Shown here piece after piece: positions 23,770 to 33,100 of a DNA stretch of 35,598 bases. The position numbers were made by a program, and so were the translations under genes. Source of the DNA: CAZMSQ01 sp964569025 (GTDB lineage Bacteria > Bacteroidota > Bacteroidia > Chitinophagales > Saprospiraceae); assembly GCA_964569025.1 (NCBI GenBank), contig CAZMSQ010000022.1, positions 1-35,598 on the forward strand. The letters run 5' to 3'. The notes beneath the pieces are model-generated. The model was not told where the DNA came from. It searched no databases and saw only the letters and a program-made list of their open reading frames with translations. Each line of letters starts with the position of its first letter. Positions within the stretch are counted from its first letter, which is position 1.

Positions 23770-25470
23770 TCACCTTGAGCGCACGCGCAACTGCTGTCCT
23801 ATCTGGATGGCATCCGATGACAGCCCGTTGAGACTTTTCAGCTCGGCAACAGTCATGCCGTATGCGCGGGCAATGCTCCAGAGAGTTTCTCCCTTTTTCA
23901 CTGTATGACCTGCAGTCTGAGACTGGGCGGCCTTATCCGGGGCCTTGTCCGGTGTCGGTTCAGCGATATCCGGGGCGGCTTCAGGGCTGACCCAAGACGG
24001 TCTGGGAGCGGTCGTGGCAGGAGGCACTTCGGCCCCGTCCGGAATCACGACCACCCGACCCGGACCGATGGCGGAGGAGCCGCCCGGGGACGTACTGCTG
24101 ACCTCAGCCTCAATGCGAATCCGTTGGCCGGGATAGACGATTTCCCAGTCTGTCATGCCATTCATGGCGCGAAGATCAGACGGATCTATCTGATATTTCC
24201 GGGCAATGGAAAAAAAGGTCTCACCCTCGCTGACTTCGTGAAACTGTCCTTCTTCTATGGGCCTCCGATCATCACGGCGCGCCTCCGCTGACGGGGGTGC
24301 GTAGGGTTGGGCTTGTGAACGGGCAACCCTGGGGGCGGTTATGTACAGGGACGTACCTACAGCAGGCACTTCCTGAGCCTCAAGGTCATTCCAAGCCAAT
24401 AGTTGGGCTGCGGAGAGCCCGTAGAGGCGGGCGATGGAAGCGACGGTTTCACCGTCGCGCACGATGTGCACATCTCCTCGCGGGCCCCGCTCTTGTTTGG
24501 GCTCAGCAGTCTGGGACGGAGGCGCCTGCTCTGCTGTGGCAGGAGGCGTACTGGTTTCAGCCGAGGGCTGGCGTGTGCCGTTGACATAGACCTCCCCGTC
24601 GATTTTCCCATCGGCGGGGCGCCATGTGGATCTGTCGATGTACAAACCGGAATCCTCATCCAGATAGATGCGGTCCAGTCCAGCATCCTGCCAGGTGACT
24701 GGCCGTGGCGACTCCTCGACCCGCTCATCGGGAACTTCCACGGTTGAGTAGCCCATACACAGGCGCGTCAGATAATCCCTCAGTGGCATACCAAGTGCTG
24801 TGACCAGACGGCCAGTGGCCGATGCTCCGACTTCACCCTCGGTGATTCCCGCCCCCTCCGTCAGCACAAAGCGGCGGTCTCCACCCGACTGGCGGTCGCG
24901 TGTTTGGCGAAAGCGCCACGAACGCGGGCATGACTCACTGATCACCTCTTCGAAGAATATCTTGTTTTTGGTGCGCGCCGTAGAAAGGTCTGTCCGCCGC
25001 GAAGGATTTTTTGAGTCGAACGTAAATTCAAGGTCCTGCCCGCTGTATTGCACATACTGAGAACTGGTCAGCAAATAGGCTGCACGCTCCACCCGGTGGA
25101 CGCGGTAAGAACCGGGCCTTGATTGCTGCACGATGAAAACAACCCGTCTGCCGGTGTTGATGTCACCGACCAGACCAATGTTGGGATTGAGCGACTCGCA
25201 GGGCTGCATCTGGTCGGGCTTGCGAAAGACGGTTTCTGCCAGGGGATTGACCTCAAGAATGACCCGACTTTCCTTCCCCATCGGAATATGGAGCGTCCAG
25301 AATGGCTCTCCATCGGAGGGGTCCTGCGACCAGACGAATTCCTGAAAACAATCGTCTGTTTTGTCGATGTAAAAGGTAGTCTGGGCACGAAGGGAAAGGA
25401 CTCCGGAACAAACGCAGAGAAAGATGAGAAATTGGAGGCGTACTCTGGTGGTGGTTGGTCGGTCTGACAT
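23770..25470 (-). CDS. Secreted protein with three LysM domains
   Basis: A 566-residue protein starting at ATG 25470 (MSDRPTTTRVRLQFLIFLC), with a signal peptide ending near RAQ. The first ~300 residues are a domain I do not recognise, with SQDPSDGEPFWTLHIPMG early on. Three LysM peptidoglycan-binding modules follow: VRDGETVASIARLYG (about 335-380), VSEGETFFSIARKYQ (about 410-455) and VKKGETLWSIARAYG at the C-terminus (about 520-566). Low-complexity Pro/Ala/Thr linkers separate them. It probably sits in the periplasm bound to the cell wall. No enzyme motif is visible. It lies between a NarL-type regulator and the GH31 gene. Confidence 0.85.
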   Translation of the reverse strand: MSDRPTTTRVRLQFLIFLCVCSGVLSLRAQTTFYIDKTDDCFQEFVWSQDPSDGEPFWTLHIPMGKESRVILEVNPLAETVFRKPDQMQPCESLNPNIGLVGDINTGRRVVFIVQQSRPGSYRVHRVERAAYLLTSSQYVQYSGQDLEFTFDSKNPSRRTDLSTARTKNKIFFEEVISESCPRSWRFRQTRDRQSGGDRRFVLTEGAGITEGEVGASATGRLVTALGMPLRDYLTRLCMGYSTVEVPDERVEESPRPVTWQDAGLDRIYLDEDSGLYIDRSTWRPADGKIDGEVYVNGTRQPSAETSTPPATAEQAPPSQTAEPKQERGPRGDVHIVRDGETVASIARLYGLSAAQLLAWNDLEAQEVPAVGTSLYITAPRVARSQAQPYAPPSAEARRDDRRPIEEGQFHEVSEGETFFSIARKYQIDPSDLRAMNGMTDWEIVYPGQRIRIEAEVSSTSPGGSSAIGPGRVVVIPDGAEVPPATTAPRPSWVSPEAAPDIAEPTPDKAPDKAAQSQTAGHTVKKGETLWSIARAYGMTVAELKSLNGLSSDAIQIGQQLRVRSR

Positions 25471-25565
25471 GGGTACAGGGGGCAGATGTGTCAACAATCA
25501 GTCATGTGTATCTGAGTGAAAACGCCATTCCGCTTTCATTTGTTGCCCGCCATTGTGCCACCTTC

Positions 25566-26222
25566 TTATTCGACCCATCCGCGGTCGATGGCGTAGCGGA
25601 CCAGCTCGGAGGTTGTATTGAGTCCCAGTTTTCTGGTGATATTCTTCCGATGGGTATACACAGTATGGGTGCTGAGGTTCAGCTGTAGGGCAATTTCTTT
25701 GGCGACTTTCCCGGCGGCGACCAGCCTGACGATTTCCACTTCGCGGGGACTGAGCGGTGTGGCGTCGCATTTGTCGGGGGTTTTACCAGCAGTTTTCCCG
25801 AGAGATTCTTCAAGAAGCAGATTTAGGATTTTCGTACAGAAAAACTTGTCACCCCTCAGTGCGGCCCGGAGGGCATCGAGGATTTCGGCCTCATCGCATT
25901 CTTTGGTGAGGAAGCTGCCTACGCCGGCCTCGAGCACTTGAAAAATACGTTGCTTGTCGGAGTCAGCACTGATGACCACAATTACCGGCCCCTGCCCTTC
26001 GGCTGCGCGCAAGCGGTTAAGCGTTTCGGGGCTGAAGCGGCCCGGCTGGTTATAATCGAGCACTACTGCATCGACAGGTTGAGCGTCTATCAGAGTCAGT
26101 AAATCTGATTCGTTGCTGCATTCAGCAACTACTGAAAGGCTTTCCTCCTGACTCAGAATTTGTCGGAGGCCTAACCGGGTCAGATACTGGGCGTCAGCAA
26201 GGGCGATGCGGAAAGGAGACAT
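25566..26222 (-). CDS. NarL/LuxR-type response regulator
   Basis: A 218-residue two-domain regulator. The start at ATG 26222 (MSPFRIALADAQYLTRLG) is favoured because a -7-like box lies just upstream at 26251-26258. The receiver has D56 in VVLDYNQP as phospho-acceptor and a conserved Lys in FLTKECDEA. The usual Asp-Asp pair (IADDH) is ADA here, so one Mg ligand is missing. The LuxR HTH is complete: LSPREVEIVRLVAAGKVAKE, STHTVYTHRKNITRKLG. No sensor kinase is adjacent, so its partner is elsewhere or it works without phosphorylation. It is divergent from acpP and followed by the LysM gene. Confidence 0.9.
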   Translation of the reverse strand: MSPFRIALADAQYLTRLGLRQILSQEESLSVVAECSNESDLLTLIDAQPVDAVVLDYNQPGRFSPETLNRLRAAEGQGPVIVVISADSDKQRIFQVLEAGVGSFLTKECDEAEILDALRAALRGDKFFCTKILNLLLEESLGKTAGKTPDKCDATPLSPREVEIVRLVAAGKVAKEIALQLNLSTHTVYTHRKNITRKLGLNTTSELVRYAIDRGWVE

Positions 26223-26250
26223 GGGTGCAACGGAGCGAATGGACGGTGTG

Positions 26251-26258
26251 CGAAAATA
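26251..26258 (-). promoter_or_regulatory. -7 box candidate for the NarL-type regulator
   Basis: On the minus strand this reads TATTTTCGCA, one change from TAnnTTTG and of the same TTCGCA form seen before fabF and the S8 protease. It implies a 5' leader of about 23 nt to ATG 26222. Confidence 0.4.
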
Positions 26259-26395
26259 CGCTGATCCACTTGGAAACACTCCCAATTTGGAATTAGTTTA
26301 AGTAAAAACTGAAGAATTAAGAAGAGACTTGGAGCATGTGGTTGCTGAAGTTGAGGGAGAATAAGTGAGAAGATGGGAAAAAAGAGCGGCAATAA

Positions 26396-26428
26396 TTTTG
26401 GTGAACCGGGCATGAATATGTTATTTTG
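26396..26428 (+). promoter_or_regulatory. Weak promoter candidate for acpP
   Basis: TTTTG (26396-26400) and TATTTTG (26422-26428) are about 21 nt apart. The second box is one base short of TAnnTTTG. The 26223-26498 spacer between the divergent genes holds nothing else I can name. Confidence 0.3.
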
Positions 26429-26498
26429 CGGTTCATTGAGTGCACCGGCGGCACCCGGGGTCTCTGGAACATTATTTTTTTCACATAAACAACAGCTC

Positions 26499-26732
26499 AT
26501 GTCAAGCATTGACGAACGTGTAAAAAAAATCATCGTTGACAAGCTGGGCGTCGATGAGTCAGATGTGACCACCGATGCGAGCTTCACAACCGACCTCGGA
26601 GCAGATTCACTGGACACGGTGGAGCTGATTATGGAGTTTGAAAAGGAATTTGACATCAACATCCCTGATGAGCAGGCTGAGCAGATTCAGACAGTCGGTC
26701 AGGCAATCAAGTATCTTCAGGAGAATTCCTGA
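26499..26732 (+). CDS. acpP: Acyl carrier protein
   Basis: A 77-residue acidic protein with the phosphopantetheine attachment site DLGADSLDTVEL, Ser37. It carries growing acyl chains in type II fatty acid synthesis. I chose ATG 26499 (MSSIDERVKKIIVDKLGV) because it matches the normal ACP length and N-terminus; the frame is open upstream but has no ACP-like sequence. fabF follows after 220 bp that include a hairpin and a separate promoter candidate, so the ratio of the two products could be set there. Assignment is secure. Confidence 0.97.
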   Translation: MSSIDERVKKIIVDKLGVDESDVTTDASFTTDLGADSLDTVELIMEFEKEFDINIPDEQAEQIQTVGQAIKYLQENS

Positions 26733-26755
26733 TTGATTTTCGTTGATGGACAGCT

Positions 26756-26792
26756 GACGGCTGCCGGTGCAAGATACTGCCCGGTAGCCGTC
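26756..26792 (+). terminator. Hairpin after acpP
   Basis: GACGGCTGCCGG and CCGGTAGCCGTC pair at 11 of 12 positions across a 13-nt loop, 24 nt after the acpP stop. The following TGTCGTTTTGG is only a weak T-tract. Partial termination here would make acpP more abundant than fabF. Confidence 0.55.
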
Positions 26793-26838
26793 TGTCGTTT
26801 TGGCAAAAAGCCTCATGCTGACTTCCTCACAAAATCTG

Positions 26839-26846
26839 TATCTTCG
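26839..26846 (+). promoter_or_regulatory. -7 box candidate for fabF
   Basis: TATCTTCG followed by CA differs from TAnnTTTG at one base. It lies after the hairpin and about 105 nt before the fabF start, allowing separate transcription of fabF-rnc. No clear -33 TTTG is visible. Confidence 0.4.
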
Positions 26847-26952
26847 CATCATGCCCCGGCTTGGTGGTCGGCAGCTGTCAGAGTCTGAAGATGTGAAGAT
26901 CCGGTTGGCGCTGTGAATGGCATGTATCCCGCAACACGTAAACGACTGATTT

Positions 26953-28200
26953 ATGAAAAGGGTAGTCATTACCGGTATTGGGGCCATCACGCCCATTGGC
27001 AACACAGCTGAGGAATTCCTGAAGGGCCTCCAGGAGGGAAGGAGCGGAGCTGCTCCCATCACCCTTTTTGATGCCACGGAGTTCAAAACCCAGTTTGCCT
27101 GCGAAGTCAAAGGATTTGATCCTGCTGCAGTGCTCGACAAGCGTGAAGTGCGGCGTATTGATCGCTTTGTGCAGTTGTGTCTGGTTTCGACTGCTGAGGC
27201 GATGGGCCAGTCGGGTATTGACATAGAGCGCATTAATGTGGACAGGGCCGGTGTGATCTGGGGGTCCGGCATTGGCGGTTTGGGTTCTCTTGAGTGCGAA
27301 ATTGAGGAATTTGCACGTGGGAACGGCACCCCAAGGTATAATCCGTTTATGATTCCTCGGATGATACCGGACATAGCTGCGGGCCACATTTCCATCAAAT
27401 ACGGATTCCGCGGGATCAACTACGCCACGGTTTCTGCCTGTGCCTCTTCGACCCATGCCATCGGCAATGCCTTCGACTACATCCGGCTTGGCAAGGCTGA
27501 CGTCATTATAGCCGGAGGCTCGGAGGCTGCTATTGTCAGGACTGGGATTGGCGGATTTAATGCCATGAAGGCACTTTCGACCCGGAACGACGATCCGCAG
27601 ACTGCTTCGCGCCCCTTCGATGCAGAGCGAGACGGGTTTGTGCTTGGTGAGGGAGCTGGCACGCTCATTCTTGAAGAGCTGGAGCACGCCCGAGCGCGCG
27701 GGGCCACTATTCTGGCCGAGGTGGCTGGCTCTGCCATGACGGCTGATGCATACCATATCACAGCTCCACACCCAGAAGGGTTGGGCGCCCAAAACGTGAT
27801 GAGGCTCGCCATTGAAGATGCCGGTATGACCCCCGCAGATATTGACTATATCAACGTGCACGGCACCTCGACCCCGTTGGGTGACATTGCCGAGACCCTT
27901 GCCATCAGGTCCGTCTTCGGTGAAGATGCGTACCGGCTCAACATCAGTTCGACCAAATCCATGACCGGTCACCTCCTTGGCGCAGCGGGTGTGGTGGAGT
28001 CTATTGCGGGAATTCATGCCATCAGGCACGGGTTCATTCCCCCCACCATCAACCACTTTACCGATGACCCGGAGATTGACCCCCGCCTGAATCTCACCTT
28101 TCACACTCCTCAAGAGCGTAAAGTGCGGGCTTTCCTCAGCAACACCTTCGGATTTGGGGGGCACAATTCTTCCATCGTCATCAAAAAGTGGGAAGGATAA
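26953..28200 (+). CDS. fabF: 3-oxoacyl-ACP synthase II
   Basis: A 415-residue condensing enzyme that extends acyl-ACP with malonyl-ACP in fatty acid elongation. The Cys-His-His triad is complete: C163 in SACASSTHAIG, H303 in NVHGTSTPLGD and H340 in SMTGHLLGAAG. The N-terminus MKRVVITGIGAITPIGN and the C-terminal FGFGGHNSS are standard. It is downstream of acpP and 27 bp upstream of rnc, a gene order common in bacteria. A long open frame on the opposite strand is a shadow of its GC-rich codons. Confidence 0.98.
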   Translation: MKRVVITGIGAITPIGNTAEEFLKGLQEGRSGAAPITLFDATEFKTQFACEVKGFDPAAVLDKREVRRIDRFVQLCLVSTAEAMGQSGIDIERINVDRAGVIWGSGIGGLGSLECEIEEFARGNGTPRYNPFMIPRMIPDIAAGHISIKYGFRGINYATVSACASSTHAIGNAFDYIRLGKADVIIAGGSEAAIVRTGIGGFNAMKALSTRNDDPQTASRPFDAERDGFVLGEGAGTLILEELEHARARGATILAEVAGSAMTADAYHITAPHPEGLGAQNVMRLAIEDAGMTPADIDYINVHGTSTPLGDIAETLAIRSVFGEDAYRLNISSTKSMTGHLLGAAGVVESIAGIHAIRHGFIPPTINHFTDDPEIDPRLNLTFHTPQERKVRAFLSNTFGFGGHNSSIVIKKWEG

Positions 28201-28227
28201 GTCGCCCCGCCACACCCAAATCAGGAT

Positions 28228-28974
28228 ATGCTGCCCATTCTCCGTCCCTTCCTGCGTTTTTATAACCTGACGCTTTCGCCGGACAGAATGTTTGCGCTGC
28301 GACTCAAAAACATGCTCGGGTTTACACCGGCCCGGCTCGGCACTTTCAAGCTCGCTTTTTCCCATCGGTCCGGCATCAATGAAGAATCTGCAGCATTGCA
28401 CTCCAACGAGCGCCTCGAATATCTGGGCGATGCAGTTCTCGGCACCATCATAGCAGAGTACCTGTTCAAAAAGTACCCAAATGCCGATGAGGGCTTTCTG
28501 ACAAAGATGCGCTCCAAGATTGTCAAGCGCAAAAGCCTCAACACACTGGCTGACCGGATGGGGCTAGATGAATACCTGACCGAATATAATAATATGAGGT
28601 TGTCGCGCTCAATGATGGGGAATGCCTTAGAAGCACTCGTAGGTGCGATCTATCTTGAAATCGGGTATCACAAGACTGCTTCATTCGTCATCAGGCGGGT
28701 CTTGATGCGGTATGTAGATGTGCACGAGTTGGAGACCTATGACGACAATTACAAGAGCCAGCTGCTGGAGCACTGCCAGAAAAACGGCCAGATGGTGACC
28801 TATAAAACGCTCGCCAAATACAAACTGGAAAAGCGTGACTGCTTTAAGGTAGCAGTGCTGGTAGACGGCGAGAAGAAGGGCGTTGCCGACGATTTCAACA
28901 AGAAAAGCGCTGAGCAGAGTGCTTCCAGAAAGGCACTCGAGACACTCGGCCTCATTGCAGAAGAAGAAGCGTGA
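28228..28974 (+). CDS. rnc: Ribonuclease III
   Basis: A 248-residue double-stranded-RNA endonuclease for rRNA precursor and mRNA processing. The RNase III signature NERLEYLGDAVLG (about 60-72) supplies E64 and D68. The second acidic cluster is in NALEALVGAIYLEIGY. The C-terminal dsRNA-binding domain shows YKSQLLEHCQKNGQ, followed by KGVADDFNKKSAEQSASRKAL. An N-terminal extension of about 25 residues is common in Bacteroidota. The stop overlaps the next gene's GTG start. Confidence 0.97.
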   Translation: MLPILRPFLRFYNLTLSPDRMFALRLKNMLGFTPARLGTFKLAFSHRSGINEESAALHSNERLEYLGDAVLGTIIAEYLFKKYPNADEGFLTKMRSKIVKRKSLNTLADRMGLDEYLTEYNNMRLSRSMMGNALEALVGAIYLEIGYHKTASFVIRRVLMRYVDVHELETYDDNYKSQLLEHCQKNGQMVTYKTLAKYKLEKRDCFKVAVLVDGEKKGVADDFNKKSAEQSASRKALETLGLIAEEEA

Positions 28975-29939
28975 GTGGCTGGCCAGGACCGATGGCCGAC
29001 TTACCTGGCCTGAATGCCACAGACGTGGCTTACAACATCAGTGATTCGCGGCGGGAGGCCATGGTCGAGGGCATGCAGATACTGCGCAGCATTCTGGACG
29101 ACCTGATGAGTACTGGACTGGCCAGTGCGGCTGCGCAGCCTTTTTCTTACTGGCGGGATCTCTCTGACCGCATGATAGATTGTAAATTGAGAGGCGTGGC
29201 CAACAAACTGGATGCCATAGGCCTTCTTATTCAGTCTGATGCCGACTGGCCCCAAAAAGTCCTTGCCCGGATTGCCTCTCTCTATCTCCTGACCACCAGT
29301 TTCGACAGGGTTGAAGAGTTTCCCCCTGCTCTGAGGGCCGAAATCTACTCGGCCTGCGGGATCAATGCCTCTCGAAAAGCCCTCAGCCAGTTGCCCGGCC
29401 TCAAAGACCACTGGTTGATGATTAGGGAATTTGATGGAAATAATGAAAAAGTTAACTACCGCACCACTTGGTTCCTCGGCTTACAGAGCGGACAGGTTGG
29501 CTACCTGATGGACTACGCCTACGGATTTGGTGAATTTGAATATTATTTTCAACATTGGAGCGTGCTCGATGCGGAAATCGTCTTTTATCCGGGGGCTCAT
29601 CCGCGGCGCATTCTGATGAAGGAAGGGTATTCGCGTATAGAAACATCACCTCCCATCCAGGCGCCCCGTGGGCTCCTCAATCTGAATGCGATGCAGGAAT
29701 TTTGGGAGCATGCCCTCGCCTCCTCACCCTGGATTGACTCAGTGCCCTTCATCATAGAGAATATTCGGGTTGTCATGCACAACGAAGCCTATTACCTGAC
29801 AGATGAGACAGGACAGATTGTACCTATGCATCACGGTGGATACCGCTTGGAGGATACCTTTACCAAGACTCTTCGCAGTCCGGGCACAATGATTGGAGAA
29901 CTCAGGTCAGACGGCATCACGCCTTTTGCCATTTGGTGA
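28971..29939 (+). CDS. SWIM-family-like protein without the zinc finger
   Basis: A 322-residue protein starting at GTG 28971 (overlapping the rnc stop), or ATG 28992. Along nearly its whole length it matches what I know of the region after the zinc finger in SWIM-family proteins from MoxR/VWA clusters: LDDLMSTGLASAAAQPF, YWRDLSDRMIDCKLRGVANK, DWPQKVLARIASLYLL, DHWLMIREFD, and later SSPWIDSVPFIIENIRVV with a GELRSDGITPFAIW end. The CxC...CxH SWIM finger that should precede this is absent; only about 35 residues lie before the homologous part. No catalytic motif is visible and function is unknown. Translational coupling with rnc suggests co-expression, not necessarily a shared role. Confidence 0.6.
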   Translation: MSGWPGPMADLPGLNATDVAYNISDSRREAMVEGMQILRSILDDLMSTGLASAAAQPFSYWRDLSDRMIDCKLRGVANKLDAIGLLIQSDADWPQKVLARIASLYLLTTSFDRVEEFPPALRAEIYSACGINASRKALSQLPGLKDHWLMIREFDGNNEKVNYRTTWFLGLQSGQVGYLMDYAYGFGEFEYYFQHWSVLDAEIVFYPGAHPRRILMKEGYSRIETSPPIQAPRGLLNLNAMQEFWEHALASSPWIDSVPFIIENIRVVMHNEAYYLTDETGQIVPMHHGGYRLEDTFTKTLRSPGTMIGELRSDGITPFAIW

Positions 29940-30039
29940 GACTATAGAATGACGACTTTTCGACCAAAAAAGAGTTGGCAAATGTCTGTCTTCGGCGTAT
30001 TATTCCCTCAAAAAGAGGCAAATTATGGGTAAAATCCGG

Positions 30040-30047
30040 TACTTTCG
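30040..30047 (+). promoter_or_regulatory. -7 box candidate for the S8 protease gene
   Basis: TACTTTCG, followed by CATGATG, is one base off TAnnTTTG and resembles the box before fabF (TATCTTCGCATCATG). It implies a leader of about 85 nt to ATG 30138. Nothing else is recognised in the spacer 29940-30137. Confidence 0.4.
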
Positions 30048-30137
30048 CATGATGTCCACCGGAAATGGATGAGTCTGCCGGTGAATCTTCAGCGAAGCCC
30101 GGCAATCCGGAATCACACGAATAAGTACATGTATCAC

Positions 30138-33100
30138 ATGAGAATCGCCATCATTTTTTGCCTGCTGCACCTCAGCACCCTCGCCCTTTTGAATGCCCAA
30201 TCGCACGGCGATTACGTCTCTGGTCAACTCATTGTCCAGATTGAGGAAGACCGTCTGGCGGGTCTGCTTGAAGATTTGGCACAGATAGACGGGCGGCGGA
30301 CCGGCTTGGCCCGCAGCAAATTTTTGTCAAAAGCCATGAATGCCTGGTTACTCACCTTTGATGAGTCTTCATGGGACTCTGAACGGATGTTGTCTGCTGT
30401 CAGGCGCCATCCGGATGTCAGCCTGGCGCAGTTCAATCACTATGTGTTTTTGCGCAAAACTCCGAATGATGCCTCATACGCTTCACAATGGCACCACAAC
30501 AACGATGGCAGTCAGGGCGTAGCGGGTTCGGATATCAAAAGTGAAAGTGCCTGGGAAGTGACCACCGGGGGTGTGACTGCCAGCGGAGATACCATTGTTA
30601 TTTGTATGGTTGACGATGCCATAGACCTTGACCATGAGGATTTTCAGGGGAACCTGTGGGTGAACCACGGGGAGATTCCGGACAATGGCATTGACGATGA
30701 CGACAATGGGTATATCGACGACATTTACGGGTGGAATGCGGGCAATGACAACGGCAATGTGGATGCGAGCAATTTCAACGGCCACGGCACCCAGGTTGCC
30801 GGGATGGCAGGAGCGCGGGGTGACAATGAAACCGGGGTAAGCGGGGTTAACTGGACCACCAAGATTATGACAGTGGTCTATGGAAATACAAATCTGGAAT
30901 CAGAGGTCATCGAAGGCTACGCCTACCCGCTTTGGTTTCGCAAGCGCTACAATGAGACCGATGGGGCAGAGGGAGCCTTTGTGGTCGTGACCAACTCTTC
31001 ATGGGGCATTAATTTCGGCCAGCCGGACGACTCCCCGTTGTGGTGTGCTTTTTATGACAGTCTTGGGGTGCACGGCATTCTGAGTTGCGGGGCCACTGCG
31101 AACCTCAACATCGACATTGATGTGGAAGGCGATTTGCCTACCGGCTGCCCGAGCGAGTATATGGTGGCGGTGACCAGCACGAATATCAACAATCAGAAAT
31201 CCGGATTTTCAGCTTTTGGCCTGACCACTATTGATCTGGGTGCTCCGGGAGACAATGTGTTCACCACCCGCATCAACAACAACTACGGCTCGGCTAGTGG
31301 CACGTCTTTCGCCTCTCCCACAGTAGCCGGGGCCATTGCGCTGTTGTATGCGTCCCCTTGTGCTGGCCTGTCGGACCTTGCCAAGACTGACCCTTCCGGT
31401 GCGGCTCTGCTGGCCCGCGATATGATTTATGCGGGAGTCGATCCAATTGCCTCGCTCGAAGGGCTAAGCGCTACCGGGGGCAGACTGAATATATCTAATT
31501 CGCTGATGCTCTCCCTGCAAGCATGCGCATCATGCCCCTCTCCACTGGGCCTGGATGCTGAGGCCGGCCAAACCTCTGCCACCCTCAGCTGGGAATCGGC
31601 CGATTCGGTGACCTGGTTGGTTGTGTGGAGAGAGACTGGAAATCCCGAATGGGATACCCTGACCACACCAATCGCATCTCTTTTGCTCGATTCACTGACC
31701 CATTGCACCAATTACGAATTTCAGGTCGCTTCCCTTTGTGCGGGGGGTGATACATCGGCATTCTCCTTCCCTCTTACCTTCAGCACAACTGGGTGTTGCG
31801 TAGCGCCCGAGGAGCTTGCAGTGGTAGATGCTTCCGGTACACCAACCCTTGTCTGGACCATGCCGGATACCGCTTTGGGCTTTCTCATTGAGCTAACTCC
31901 AGCAGATACAAATGGTCAGACATTTTTCTCGACACTCTCCCAAAGCCTCGGCCTCGACATAGCCGATTGCGAATCATATACAGCCACCGTTCAGGCTCTT
32001 TGCCCACTTGGAGATACTTCGGAGGTATCTGAGCCACTCGTCTTTTCGAGTGGCAATTGCGGACCGTGCACGAGTCTGAACTACTGTCCATCGGAAGGGA
32101 CGAACACTGATTTCGAATGGATTGAGAGCGTGTCGCTCAATACGCTGCTCAACGTTTCCGGACCAGACGGCGGTTATGCATTTTTCCAAAATAACGGCAC
32201 CGAACTGGAGAGTGGCCAGACATATACCCTGACTGTTGAGCCCGGGTTTGACGGGTTCGCATTCTCTGAGACATTTCTGGCATGGATTGACTACAACCAG
32301 AACGGGCAGTTTGATTTGCCGTTCGAGGAAATTCTGAATGTCCCCTCAAATGCAGCTGTCAGCGTTGACTTCACAGTACCGCCGGCGGCTTTGCCCGGCA
32401 CGACACGAATGCGGGTCAGTATGATTTTCTCCGGCGATTTGAATCCCTGCAATCCTTCTTTTACATATGGCGAGGTTGAGGATTATTGCATAACCATTTC
32501 CGGAGATCCGGACGGCTGTAAGCCTCCGGCTGGGCTGATGGCTGACTTTGCCGGCATCTTTGCGGCTGATTTGGTTTGGGATCAGGCTGATTTTTCAGAA
32601 TATCTGCTGCAATATCGAGAAATTGGCAGTCCCGACTGGGTAGATGCAGGGCTGGTAACTTCGCCGTATACCGCAGATGGTCTGGATAATTGCACCGAAT
32701 ATGAGTTTCGTCTGGCTACCATCTGCATTTCCGGTGACACCTCCTCCTGGTCATTTCCCGCAACTTTCGCGACCATCGGATGCTGCCCGGCTCCATCGAT
32801 GTTGAACGAGGTTCTGGTCATCGACTCAGCACTTGTGGTCAACTGGACTGGCTCTCCTGCTGATGATACCGGCTATCTGATTGATATTTCGCCAGCCACC
32901 AATGGCGGTGATTCTGTCTTTTTATCGGAGACAACTTTTCTGGCCATCGAACAACTTGAGCCTTGCACCGAATACACCCTGACCGTCCGCTCGCTTTGTG
33001 TAGTGGGCGACACAGTTGGTCCTTCCGCTCCGCTCACAGTGAGGACCAAAGGATGCGGCGCCTGCCTCGACAATGAATACTGCAGTGCAAACGGCACCAA

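Noticed and set aside
26878..28401. 507-codon open frame on the minus strand
   Set aside because: It lies antisense across fabF, whose triad and full family length are intact; it is a codon-bias shadow with no recognisable domain.
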